From contig CP136061.1 in the NCBI GenBank assembly GCA_032622095.1, positions 41,855,797 to 41,919,796 on the forward strand: a stretch of DNA of 64,000 nt, written 5' to 3'. The notes under the pieces are model-generated. The model saw only the letters and a program-made list of their open reading frames with translations, had not been told where the DNA came from and made no database searches. Below are positions 41,691-53,700 of this stretch, piece after piece. How positions within the stretch are numbered: the first letter of the stretch is position 1; the number at the start of each line of letters is the position of its first letter. This DNA is from Siphonodentalium dalli. Its lineage: Eukaryota > Mollusca > Scaphopoda > Gadilida > Siphonodentaliidae. The translations under genes and the position numbers were made by a program.

Positions 41691-44459
41691 AATCACGAAA
41701 AAACATTGAGAAATGAATAATTCCAGAAATACGGAGAGGAATGTACCATATATTATATTTCTATTAGGTACGGCGATCTTCGATTCGATAATCTGTAAAG
41801 AGTTCTGCACTAGACAGTTAGCACAACAATACATAATCTTTGACATAAATAGACCGGTTGCTTTGGTTTTACACACATCACTGTGTGAAATTCGTCTTTA
41901 GAGTTGAGAAAATATATATAACGTCCTATAAAATTGAGTGGAAACCAAATAATAACATAGCCATACGTCTTTGTGTGATTTTTCACAACTAATGTTCACC
42001 TCAGTTCTGTGATTGATGGCGCTGTGTCCATATTTGCGGGGGTATCATCGCACTCAATTGACAACGCCGAGTAGTCAACTATGACAACGACGATTGTGCG
42101 ACCAGCAATTGAAATTTCATTAACTTGCGCTCACGAGAAGTCGCTTTCTAGTGAATGTCATGCTCGCTATTTATAATAGACATGAATACGCATATGAGTC
42201 ACATCAAGGCTACGAGATTAAGACTTTTTATTTGGAGCCAGCTGAGGAAAATAAAGTAATGTCGAATCGCATATTGCTATACTGTACAGGTTTAATTTCC
42301 ATATATGTGTACCACACATTACATTATTTAAATTGCCTTTCCAACTTTCCTTCCGTCTGTATGTATGCCTAACTAGCAGCCGACTCGCAATGCCTCGGTA
42401 TATTCTTATCGTCAACATGTCTTATTCGCAGTGGCGTTGTGGTATCGATGTTTGGGAGGGGTCGCCTTAGAAATTAACTCCACATTTAAAATAAAAAAAA
42501 TTTGAGTATAATTCCATATTTTGACATCCAGGTATCGGAGATGATAATATATACATATATGTATATATAGAGGGAGAGAGTGAGATGGTGAGAGGATAGG
42601 GAATGGTGAGAGGGATATAGAGTGTGAGAGTGGGAGGAAGGGAGAGAGAGGGAGGGAGGATATTTAATCTCTAATGATTTTATTCGAGCTGATCTTAGCG
42701 AGGCTTGAACCGAATTTTATGGACGAGGTTAATAAATTGCATATAATTAGGACGAATTTGAAATCCACTTGATCACATAACCACATTTTAACAAGGAAAA
42801 CGAGCTAAAAAAAAACTGCGATTAAAAAGAATAATATTGATTTCCTTACCACAACATAAGAGGAAGTAAAGACACCTTCGAGACAAAATAATGTCCCATT
42901 TTAAATGTGTCTTTTCATTTTGGCAAAATTGTATATATTGTATCATTAAAAGAGCCATTGCATATTTCCTTATATCCACTAAATGGCGAATATGTGCGTG
43001 CTTACCGGGATACTTGACATCACACCAGCAATGACCGCGCGGATTAATACTATTTTCGAAAAGCGTCCCATAACACCAACACTAGATATTGCAAATATTT
43101 TTGTCCAACTTCTTTGCATTGACGAAAATAGATACAAAAACAGGCAAATTGTGGGACTATATTTTTTCGTCGCCAGCCAGAGTGTGCTATACTGTCGTAT
43201 GTTTGTGAAGCGCCTCGGCCGACGCCGTAAATATATCCATTCTGCATGCATTTTCAGCTTCTTTTAAGGATTTTGATATTTTAAAAAAAGGTATAAACAC
43301 AGTTAATAAACTCGTTTTATAAAATGTTATATCCCAACATAACTCATTGGGGATCCTCTATATAAATCATTGTTATCCGTCCTTAATTACCACTATATAT
43401 TTTCCGTCAACGCGGGCATGTATTTCATGAATATTCATAAATCCATATATGGAATGCACCTTCAGAACTTTGACATGTAGACTAAAACCGCAATTTTTCT
43501 GTTATCTATCCCTTTAATTTTTATTTTTTTAAAAGTGTTGCTCATTATTTTTCAGTTTCTGATTTCCCTTTGTAGCCCAAGAAAAGAATTTTAACTAAAA
43601 CTTTCATACAAACACCTTTATAAAAGTAACTAAACGATCAATAATTTTTTTCGAGGACATCTTTATATGTAGGGCCTACCTGCTAATCAGAATATGACTA
43701 AAATAACTCATGTTATGGTAGGCTAAGTGGTGACATTTTCGTATGAACAAGTCAACTTTACAGAAATTACAAAACCGCTGGATGCACTAAGAAGGAAAAT
43801 GTTCAGGTACATGTAAGTTGGGAATTTTGTCATGTTCTAATCTAAGAATGCTCGTTTAGCGACAAATATCTTATGTGACTTGGTCTCTATATCTTCACAT
43901 GTGGGGACCAGTAAATACACAGTACTGTATTGAATCCAGGACATGTGCATTGTATAACGAAGGCACAGTTCCAAACATTATTGATACAGCATAATGGGCT
44001 TAAATGCAGAACTAAGCTGCCCGATCAGTGACAGATAAGTCGTATACAAATGAAAATTACTGTTCAACGAGTCGCACAATCGTCGTTGTCATGGTCGAAG
44101 CGGGGCGTTGCCAAATAGTTGACATTTTTACTGCATTTCTGTGTTTAGTTTAATCGAATATTGCGTCTACAGAGGTACGAATTTGACAAATAATACATTT
44201 ATGCTTATCAAAGCTGTTAAGGTCCCTTTGTAGCCCAAGAAATTACTTTTTGCGAACAGTTCGCGGTTTTATCTGATTATCCAGATTTGACAGAGCCGAT
44301 TGTGACTCATTTTATGTATAGATCTCATCTTCGTATGTATTCCGTGAGTCAACCTGGTGGACCTGCCAAGTCTACTCTACACGACGAATACAAGAAGAAG
44401 CCCACTTTTATCGTCCAAATTCAGTAAAAAGCCCCTTTATCTAAGTTTGTCATAAAATA
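41691..44459. other. no firm gene; spacer of the inverted pair
   Basis: There is a purine-rich simple repeat (GGGAGAGA/GTGAGA) at 42565-42660, and a fragment of the hairpin MITE at 42665-42765. On the minus strand MGRFSKIVLIRAVIAGVMSS (43068 down to about 43009) is followed by a GTAAGC donor and could be a signal-peptide exon, but nothing downstream supports it. A short phrase CCCTTTGTAGCCCAAGAAA occurs at 43568 and 44223. Confidence 0.4.
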
Positions 44460-44579
44460 TCACGTATAATAAGGTCGCAGAATCGTTAAACTGCCGTAGT
44501 AACGTGGTTGTCAAGCCGCAGAATCGTGGAATTGGTCGTAGAATCGTCGAAACGATTGTGCCGTGTGAGATAATGGTTC

Positions 44580-44880
44580 CTGGAATTACAAACTAAATTA
44601 TTGAACATACTCACGGCTGTTATGGGATAGTGTTATATCGTTCGAGACTTCGTGACAGCTCTAGAACCACCAAGAGAAGAAAAGGGATAACAAGAAAATC
44701 GCATACCATATCGCTGTGTAGATCCGGCCTCTTTTGGCGCTTCAGTTGTAATGTTTTATCATAACATTTAATGTTCAGGCGTTATGCTGTGGTAATTCTC
44801 CATGGCGGCCAGTGGAGCCCATGTTCCGAGCGTGTATTATACCATGTGTTATCTATGCCTGCGATTGCATTGTTGGATGT
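44580..44880. repeat. inverted partner of 47797-48090
   Basis: ATGTTCAGGCGTTATGCTGT and CCAGTGGAGCCCATGTTCCG recur inverted near 47830-47890; AACATACTCACGGCTGTTAT recurs inverted near 48040-48060. Confidence 0.7.
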
Positions 44881-45039
44881 GAGTCCTCTGCGAGTGGGAG
44901 GTATCAACATTGGCCACAATCGTTAGTAACTGTTGTTGCCCTGAATACAGGTATGTTACGAAATTGTTGAACCCGTTGCTGGTAAGTCGAGAGACTGGCA
45001 AGGGGCTGGTATATATTCTATTTTGTTATACATAAATGA

Positions 45040-46202
45040 GATTTGAAAGTTTGACTTTTCCCCGTATAGCGACATAATGCCATCGGATCCGCTATTTTAT
45101 ATACTCAATCATCAGAAGATATGTGAACCCAACGGTTTCCACACAACACATTACTGGCCCCCGTGTATATAGCTGGCCACGTTTGACGTAGTTCTAATAC
45201 TTCGGTTATGTGACATAATTTCAATGATCGAATGTTTTTGTTAATGTCGCCTTCCAGAGACGAATCTAATAAAACCAAACATTTTCTGCTGTCCCTAACG
45301 CGTCAGTCACCTAATTTCGAGGGTATGAATATGCAATTAAAAGTGAGGCCAAATATAACAACTATTTTCCGTTGGAACTAATACATCACCTAATTTCTAG
45401 AAACTATATATGTTGTCATGTTACTGGACGGACAAAACGTCTTCAGTCTTGTCTGACTCAATGTCACATCGAACTTCTTCTCACAAAGGTCGCACTTGTA
45501 AGGGCATTCAATCGTGTATGTTATCAGGCTGACTGGGAACAATCTTACATACTCGTATGATTGATCACCTATGTGTGTTAATATGCTTAGGCAGGGAAAC
45601 GGACTCACTAAATGCCTTCTGGTACACGTCACACTTGTATGGGAGAGTGACTCTGTAAATTATCTTGTGTTGGTATGACTGAAGGCTATTCGAACCACGT
45701 CACATTCATATGGTCGATTACCGGTGTGGATTAGTTTGTCACGGAACCGGACTCACTAAGTACCTTTTTGTACACGTCACACGTGTATGGGCGATTGACT
45801 GTGATTTATCGTGTGCTGGTATGACTGGAAGCTATTCAAACCACGTCACACTCGTATGGTCGATTACCGGTGTGGATTCTTTTGTCACGGAACTGGACTC
45901 ACTAAATATATTCAGTCACAAGTGAAACTCGTATGGGCGATAGCCCCTATGGATTATCGGGTTGACTTTGTCATGAAAATCGTCCAGCGCCCGTCAAAAT
46001 GTATTGAGTCAGTTTACTTCAAAAGCTGTAATTTTATTATTACAAAAGTTTTACTACAAAAGCTGGCGTTTTTACTTCAAAAGCGGAGACCTCACTTTAC
46101 TACAAAAGCTGGCGATTTTATTACAAAAGTGGTGAGGTACTTCAAAAGTGGGCGATTTTTACTTCAAAAGTGGTCAGTTACTTCAAAAGCTGGTATAACA
46201 GT
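45040..46202 (-). repeat. module M, direct copy 2 with C2H2 remnants
   Basis: Finger traces on the minus strand (YKCDLCEKKFDVTLS near 45500, then ECDVV-type units to 45930), followed by the CAAAAGCTGGCG minisatellite at 46010-46200. It ends at AGCTGGTATAACA; copies 1 and 4 end at AGCTGGCGTAACA and its inverse, which gives a shared edge. Reading frames are broken. Confidence 0.7.
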
Positions 46203-46840
46203 CCTCTGTGAGTGGGAGGGGTCAACATTGGCCACAATCGCCAGTAACTGCTGTTGTCCTGAATATGGCAGGTATGTTATGACATTGTTCAACCCGTTGC
46301 TGGTAAGTCGATGGCAATACTATTGGAAGGGACCGGCATACATTTTATTTTGTGTTATACATGATATCTCATCAAACCCTGTTCGCACCGATGGTTTGCA
46401 GTATATCAATAAATTCATTGCTGTAATTTTGTTCTCCATTTTAGTGTCATTGGAAAGGGGTTATCACGTTGCGCGCGGCCTGGGCGTTTATAACTAGATC
46501 AAGATATCGATCATGATCTACCAGTGCTCACTAAGATGTATGTTTGCAAATATTGATTTAATTTATTGACCATAATAAACAGATTCAGATAGCAGAATTG
46601 TTGATGTGGATGAGAGGCGATAAGGGATCAGAGCACAAGTTATATAATATTATACATAACTATTCGAGAACTATAGCGTCTAAGGGGGGTTGAGGATAAA
46701 ATTAACCACATCTTTCCATTCATTCCCAATTTTGTTATGCGTTTCATTTGTATTGCTGTGCTTGACAATTGACAATACAATTATGTGTATTCGTATATTG
46801 TGTTGAATAAATTTTGAAAGGAGACTGTACCTTTTGGCAC
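46203..46840. other. no gene; direct repeat of 44880-45010
   Basis: CAACATTGGCCACAATCGYY and TTGAACCCGTTGCTGGTAAG occur here and at 44900-44990. The 228-aa frame that runs from 45811 into this segment is built from repeat sequence and is not a supported gene. Confidence 0.55.
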
Positions 46841-47790
46841 CACGAACATTGAGACTTGAAAGTTTAACTTTTCCCTGTATAGCGACATAATGCCATCGAA
46901 TCCGTTATTTTATATACTCAATCATCAGAGGATATGTGAATCCAACGGTTTCTACATAACACATTACTGGCCCCCGTTTTCGAAGTAGCTGGCCACGTTT
47001 GATGTAATTCTAATACTTCGGTTATGTGTCATAATTCAGTGGTCGAAATTTGTCGTTAATGTCGCCTTCCAGAGACGAATCTGATAAACCAAACATGTTC
47101 TGCTACCCTATAACGCGTCTTTTCAGTCACCTAATTTCGAGGGTATGAATATGCAATTAATATTTCATTCCAAAGTGAGGCCAAGTATACCAATTATTTT
47201 CCGTTGAAACTAATACATCACCTAAGAACGTCTTCAGACACACATCCGGGTGGATTCTCATAAGTCTTGTCTGAATCAATGTCACATCGAACTTCTTCTG
47301 ACAAATGTCGCACTTGTAAGGGCGTTCACCAGTGTGGGTTGTCATACTGAACCGGACTAAATCCACACCGATAATCGTACTAAATGCCTTTTGGTACACG
47401 TCACACTTGTATGGGCGATCGACTGTGTGGATTCTCGTGTGTGTTGGCATGACTGAAAGCTATACAATCCATGTCACGCTCTTATGGTTGATTGCCGTGT
47501 GGATTCTTTTATCACGGAACCGGACTCACTCAATGTCTTCGGTCCTAAGTAACACTCGTATGGGCGATAGCCCCTATGGATGATCTGGTTGACATAATCA
47601 TGAAAATCGCCCAGCGCCCGTCAAAATGTATTGAGTCAGTTTACTTTAAAAGCTGTAATTTTGTTATTACAAAAGTAGTGACATGTTTTTTTTACTACAA
47701 AAGCTGGCGTTTATTACTTCAAAAGCGGAGACCTCACTTTACTACAAAAGCTGGCGATTTTATTACAAAAGTGGTGACTCACATCCAACA
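46841..47790 (-). repeat. module M, direct copy 3 with C2H2 remnants
   Basis: The minus strand encodes TGERPYKCDICQKKF and HTVDRPYKCDVYQKAF fingers (47280-47430) before the frame breaks. The minisatellite runs 47640-47780. It carries the intact site CCTCACTTTACTACAAAAG, used as an empty-site reference for the foldback insertion in copy 4. Confidence 0.7.
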
Positions 47791-47796
47791 ATGCAA

Positions 47797-48090
47797 TCGC
47801 ATGCATAGCTACCACATTGTATAATACACGCTCGGAACACGGGCTCCACTGGCCGCCACGGATAATCACCACAGCATAACGCCTGAACATTAAATCTTAT
47901 GGTAAAACATTACTACTGAAGCGCCCAAAGAGGCCAGATCTACACAGCGATATGGTATGCGCTTTTCTTTTTTATCTTTTTTCCTCTCTTGGTGGTTCTA
48001 GAGCTGTCACGAAGTCTCAAACGATATAACACAATCCCATAACAGCCGTGAGTATGTTCAATAATTTAGTTTGTAATTCCAGGAATCAGT
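47797..48090. repeat. inverted partner of 44580-44880
   Basis: See the partner entry; it joins module copy 3 to copy 4. Confidence 0.65.
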
Positions 48091-50430
48091 ATCTCTCGTT
48101 ATTATAGCGTCCAAAGGAGATTGTATTTCAGTTGTAAATTGAATGAACATCTTTGACTTATTATTCTATAGCACGTGCATGATATTATTCTAGCTGGGAC
48201 AATGACTCATTATTGGGCAGAATCGGTGTGTATTGTCGCGTCGAATTCTTAATCACCCGACATCTGGACTTACGTCCTCTGTTTCATAGTTGGCCAATCA
48301 GAATGAACCACGTTAAGAAAATGGACTTATTTATCATAATTGATAATCGACTATAACATTATAAAAGGGAGACTAAACTTTTTGGCACCACGAACATTGC
48401 GAGTTGAAAGTTTGACAAAGGACAGTTCTTCCAAAGAAGAGGACAAACAGACCAACTATTTTCCATTGGAACTGATACATCTGTCACGTCACCCAATTTT
48501 GAGGAAATATACATATTGCCATGTTACTGTACTGACAGAACGTCTTCGGACACACATCTTGTCACCAGCGTGGATTCTCTTATGTATTGTCAGACGCACG
48601 GTCACGCCGAACTTCTTCTAACAAACGTCGCACCTGTAAGGTCGTTCACCAGTGTGGATTGTCAGGTTGCCGGACTGACTGTGAACAACATTACATACCC
48701 GTATGATTGATCACCTATGTGTGTTCTCATATGCTTAGGCAGGGAACCGGACTCACTAAATGCCTTCTGGTACACGTCACGCGCGTATGGGCTATTGACT
48801 GTGTGAATTATCTTGAGTTGGTATGACTGAAAGCTATTCGACCCACATCACACTCGTATGGTCGATTACCGGTGTGGATTATTTTGTCACGGAACCGGAC
48901 TCACTAAATATATTCAGTCACAAGTCACACTCGTATGGGCGATAGCCCATATGGATTATCGAGTTGATTTTGTCATGAAAATCGTCCAGCGCCCGTCAAA
49001 ATGTATTGAGTCAGTTTACTTCAAAAGCTGTAATTTTTTTATTACAAAAGTGGAGACATGGTTTTTTTAACTACAAAAGCTGGCGTTTTTTATTTCAAAA
49101 GCGGAGACCTCACTTTACTATGGAGCCCCGGATGTGACATCCGAATTTTTTATTTTAAGTCGTGGCCACGAGAATAAAGTCGTGGCCACGAGAATATGAA
49201 GTCGTGGCCACGAGCATATGAAGTCGTGGCCACGAGAATATGAGTCGTGGCCACGAGACTACGAAGTCGTGGGTACGAGAATAAAGTCGTGGCCACGAGA
49301 ATAAAGTCGTGGGCACGAGAATAATGTCGTGGCCACGAGAATAATGTCGTGGCCACGAGAATAAAGTCGTGGCCACGAGCATAAAGTCGTGGCCACGACA
49401 ATAATGTCGTGGCCACGAGAATATGAAGTCGTGGCCACGAGAATATGAAGTCGTGGCCACGAGAATATGAAGTCGTGGCCACGAGACTATGAAGTCGTGG
49501 CCACGAGAATAAGGTCGTGGCCACGAGAATAAAGTCGTGGCCACGAGAATAGAGTCGTGGGCACGAGAATAAAGTCGTGGCCACGAGCATAAAGTCGTGG
49601 CCACGAGCATAAAGTCGTGGCCACGAGAATAATGTCCTGGCCACGAGAATATAGTCGTGGCCACGAGAATATAGTCGTGGCCACAAGAATATGAAGTCGT
49701 GCCCACGAGAATATGAAGTCGTGCCCACGAGACTATGAAGTCGTGGCCACGAGAATATGGTCGTGGCCACGAGAATAAAGTCGTGGCCACGAGAATATGG
49801 TCGTGGCCACGAGAATAACGTCGTGGCCACGAGATTGCGAAGTCGTGGCCACGAGACTATGAAGTCGTGGCCACGAGAATATGAAGTCGTGGCCACGAGA
49901 ATAAAGTCGTGGCCACGAGAATAAAGTCGTGGCCACGACTTTATTCTCGTGGCCACGACCATATTCTCGTGGCCACGACTTTATTCTCGTGGCCACGACT
50001 TCATATTCTCGTGGCCACGACTTCATAGTCTCGTGGCCACGACTTCACAATCTCGTGGCCACGACTTTATTCTCGTGGCCACGACCATATTCTCGTGGCC
50101 ACGACTTCATAGTCTCGTGGGCACGACTTCATATTCTCGTGGGCACGACCATATTCTCGTGGCCACGACTTTATTCTCGTGCCCACGACTTCGTAGTCTC
50201 GTGGCCACGACTTCATATGCTCGTGGCCACGACTTTATTCTCGTGGCCACGACTTAAAAAAAAAAATTCGGATGTCACCTCCGGGGCTCCATACTTTACT
50301 ACAAAAGCTGGCGATTTTATTACAAAAGTGGTGAGGTACTTCAAAACCTGTCGAATTTTACTTCAAAAGTGGAGACCTGCCGTACTTCAAAAGTGGTCAT
50401 TACTTCAAAAGCTGGCGTAACAATTGTGAC
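48090..50430 (-). repeat. module M, direct copy 4, split by a foldback element
   Basis: 48090-48500 is the inverse of 41210-41585, finger remnants lie at 48540-48960, and the minisatellite runs at 49010-49120 and 50293-50430 with the foldback element between. The module ends at AGCTGGCGTAACA. Confidence 0.75.
49121..50292. mobile_element. foldback element made of TCGTGGCCACGA palindromes
   Basis: Termini TGGAGCCCCGG and its inverse CCGGGGCTCCA, then GATGTGACATCCGAA / TTCGGATGTCACCTC, bound an array of about 55 units. Each unit is the 12-bp palindrome TCGTGGCCACGA plus a 7-10-bp linker (GAATAAAG, GAATATGAAG, GACTATGAAG and variants). The linkers flip orientation at a dyad centred on 49932/49933, so a 0.8-kb left arm faces a 0.3-kb right arm. 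The 9-bp ACTTTACTA is duplicated at 49112-49120 and 50293-50301. An 8-11-bp duplication would fit a Mutator-like or hAT-like origin; no transposase is present. Confidence 0.88.
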
Positions 50431-50529
50431 CTCGGTTCAATATTGATTTATTCTATTCTATTCCATTCTAATATTGTTTAACGACCTTTCGCGTGCATTT
50501 TTTTTCCATTTTTTTTAAATGTAATTATT

Positions 50530-50740
50530 TTATTACAAATGAGACACGATGAAATGTCATCAAATAGAGTGAAAACTCACATACATGTATCACGCTTCAT
50601 TGAAAGGGCAGTTTCACTCATCGCACCATTACATGGCCAGTTATCGCGGACCAAAAAACAAACAAAAATATTAAGAACAAATTATATCAAGCTTGAAACT
50701 TTGGGCGGAAGCTTGATTCATTGACATTCTTATCCTGACA
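50530..50740 (+). promoter_or_regulatory. 5' leader of zinc-finger gene 3
   Basis: It resembles the leader of gene 2 at lower identity (TTCATTGAAAGGGCAGT; GCACCATTACATGGCCAGTT; GGACCAAAAAACAAAC). Homology starts shortly after the end of module M. Confidence 0.4.
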
Positions 50741-53700
50741 ATGGACAATAATAATCCGGTACCGGTATTGGGAACATTTGCATGTGGCGTTTGCGAAACG
50801 CTGTTTTGTCAACGAAATGAGCTCTTGGGGCACATTCAATCGCATGCAGATCCTCAGTTTGGAACAGTTGCTGTTTCTCCGTTTGCCAATAACAACACGT
50901 ATAATCAATCTAAAACTCATGTCGACAATTGTATTCCACAGAAGATTGTTGCATCTACAAAATCTATCTTTATCACATCAGAAAACTCATACACGAAGCT
51001 TGACGCATCAACACAAACTGTCTCAAGTCACAGTGTGTCTACAAAGCATGACGCAACAACACAAACTGTCTCAAGTCACGGTGTGTTTACAAAGCATGAC
51101 GCAACCACACAAACTGTCTCCAGTGGGTCGGAAAACCGATCTCAAAACCACGATGGATTCACACAAACTATAACGGGGTCTGAGATGCCACAAAACGGGT
51201 CTGCAAATACAACTCAAAGTCATTCAATACAATCTGCAGCTATTGTGTCACAAAAGTTATATAAGCAGCAAGATGTGTCCACAATATTTGACCAATTAGA
51301 TGTACCGGTATCACAATCAGATCTGCAACTAGATGTACCGGTATCACAATCAGATCTGCAACTAGATGTATCACAAAATATATTAGTATGTGAACCTATT
51401 CTTAATAGCGATATCACTCTTTTAGAATCATCGGGTTCTCAGACCAAACATATATCTACAAAGATGAATGCATTCAATAAGTCTGCTAGTGGCGTGTCAC
51501 ACAAAGTACCGGTATCTACAAGACAGGACGCTTCCACAATTTTTGCTCCAGGCTCTGTGCAAAAAATAAATATAAAACAAGATGCATTCACAAACACCAA
51601 AATATTCCAATCACAGAATGTATATAAACAAAACCAATCTACAAGTCAAGGTACCAGTATATTGAAAATGTCTCGTGCAAATATGTTACCAAAAATCAAT
51701 ATCAACAATGTTGCATCTACATCTACAAATACATGTAACAAGAGACTCAGTTGTGATACATACAGCGACCCCGCCATTATGACAGTTACAGATAATATCT
51801 GTCCTCGTCAAAAACAATTCAAAAGACTGTCTATACATAAGGCTGATTGTAAAATTGACTCACAAGTTATCAAAGTTGTAGTGCCTGAAAATAAGCAGTC
51901 CTCACTAAATATTTATTCACAATCAGTGCCAATTAGTTTAAAGAAGGGCTATGCCGTCTTTGCTGTTGGACAAGACGACTTGAATAGTCAAGTTGTGAAA
52001 CAGACTCCACCAGTAACCAGTAAATGTATATATCACCCATGTTCCACAGAGACAATAGCATGTGATTCAAGATTGACGACACATGCAACTGTTCCTCAAT
52101 TATCCATATCCAACACTCAAAGTGAAACACATGACAGTAAATTTACTGAATTACACACATCAGTTTCAATGGAGGTTACTGACTGCACGGTGTTATCAAC
52201 TCTGAGCACACAAAAGACGTTAGATGAAAAAGCTGCGGAGGAAAATCCTCATACCATGAAAACAAGTGACCTGGATTTTACTAAGTCTGTATTACCAACA
52301 GAAGACACTGAAAGTCATATCACAGAGTTAGTAACTCCAACAGAAGACAATGACAGTCATGCCACAGGGTTAGTAGAACCGACGGATGACAATGAAAGTC
52401 ATACTACAGCGTTAGTAGAATCGACTGATGGCAATGCAAGTCATGGTACGGAGTTAGTAGAATCGACTGACATTAACAGCCATACAGCAGTGTTAGTATC
52501 ATCCACTGGAGACACTGGCCTCACAAGGCCAGATCAATGCAAGCAGTATGATGAAGAGACTAGGAAGACAACGATGACAAGCACAGTTGAAAAAATGGAA
52601 ATGCCATTCGTGGACTCATCAGAATCTGTTCGTGAGTCTTTGAGAAAATGTAAACATTGTGGCGAAGCAGTGAAAACATATAAAGAGCTGAAATGGCACG
52701 TGGATGGAAAATGTTCGCGTTATAAGTGTAAAATATGCCAAGAAGTGCTCTCAAACAATTACCTGCTTGCGAAACATACGCGAAAACACTTACTTTTTAA
52801 ATGTGATGTTTGCGATACACGTTTAACAACGGCCACCCGGCTGCAAATTCACAAAGATACTCATAAAAGGGAAGAAGAGGTCAAGAAAGAGTCGCAGAGA
52901 AAGAAAGAAGAGTTACAGATATTAAAATTGGAAACTTATGAAGCGAATTTTTATCGCAGTACAATCGGTGAGTTCACGGAGAATAACAAACTCGTCACTA
53001 GATGCCGAGATTGTGGGAAACACCTAACAGATGAAAACGATGTGAGAAATCACATGAACCTACACAGAGATGGATCTGTTGAACCTAAATGTAACGTATG
53101 TGGTAGAGTATGCATCACTACTTCTATATTAAAAGGTCATATGAGGGTCCATCTTGGTGGAAGAGAACATGAGAAAATTATAAAATGTGATACATGCCAT
53201 AAAACGTTTGCACAGAGATATACCCTCACTCAACACATGTGGATACACTCGGGGCTCAAGCAATTTCTTTGTCCTTTGTGCGGGAAGAAGTTCAGATTGA
53301 AGAGGAGTTTGAATACGCACATTAAGATCACACATTCTGATGATAGACCGTTTCCTTGTAACGTGTGTGGGAAAAAATTCAAGTCAAAAGTTAAGGTTAG
53401 GAGACACATGTTTACGCATGGTGATAAAACGTTTATTTGTCCTCACTGCGGCATGGAATTCAAAACACAAAATGCACTTTACGGTCACGACTATACTGTT
53501 CATAGAAGGATGATTCCACCGTGCAAACAAAAGTTTCAACAAGCACTAAACCAACTGAAGTTTTATGACATCAAAGAGCAGGAGTGCACTGAAGAAAATA
53601 CCCGTACATTTTCTTTGTCGTATGAATCCCAATGTAAGCCGAATGGATGTTCTTCAAGTTCGTTGTATGTAAAAATCAAGAAAAACCCGACATGTACATG

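Noticed and set aside
42979-43267. Overlapping 90-94-aa frames on both strands
   Set aside because: No domain and both strands open; at most a signal-peptide-like exon on the minus strand, noted in the feature list only.
45811-46497. 228-aa open frame on the + strand
   Set aside because: It runs through antisense finger remnants and the CAAAAGCTGGCG minisatellite of module M; no domain, and sister copies do not keep the frame.
49150-50420. Long frames (up to 270 aa) with repeated SWPRLYSRGHDFILVATT-like peptides
   Set aside because: They are translations of the 19-22-bp palindromic array; several frames on both strands stay open at once because the unit lacks stop codons.
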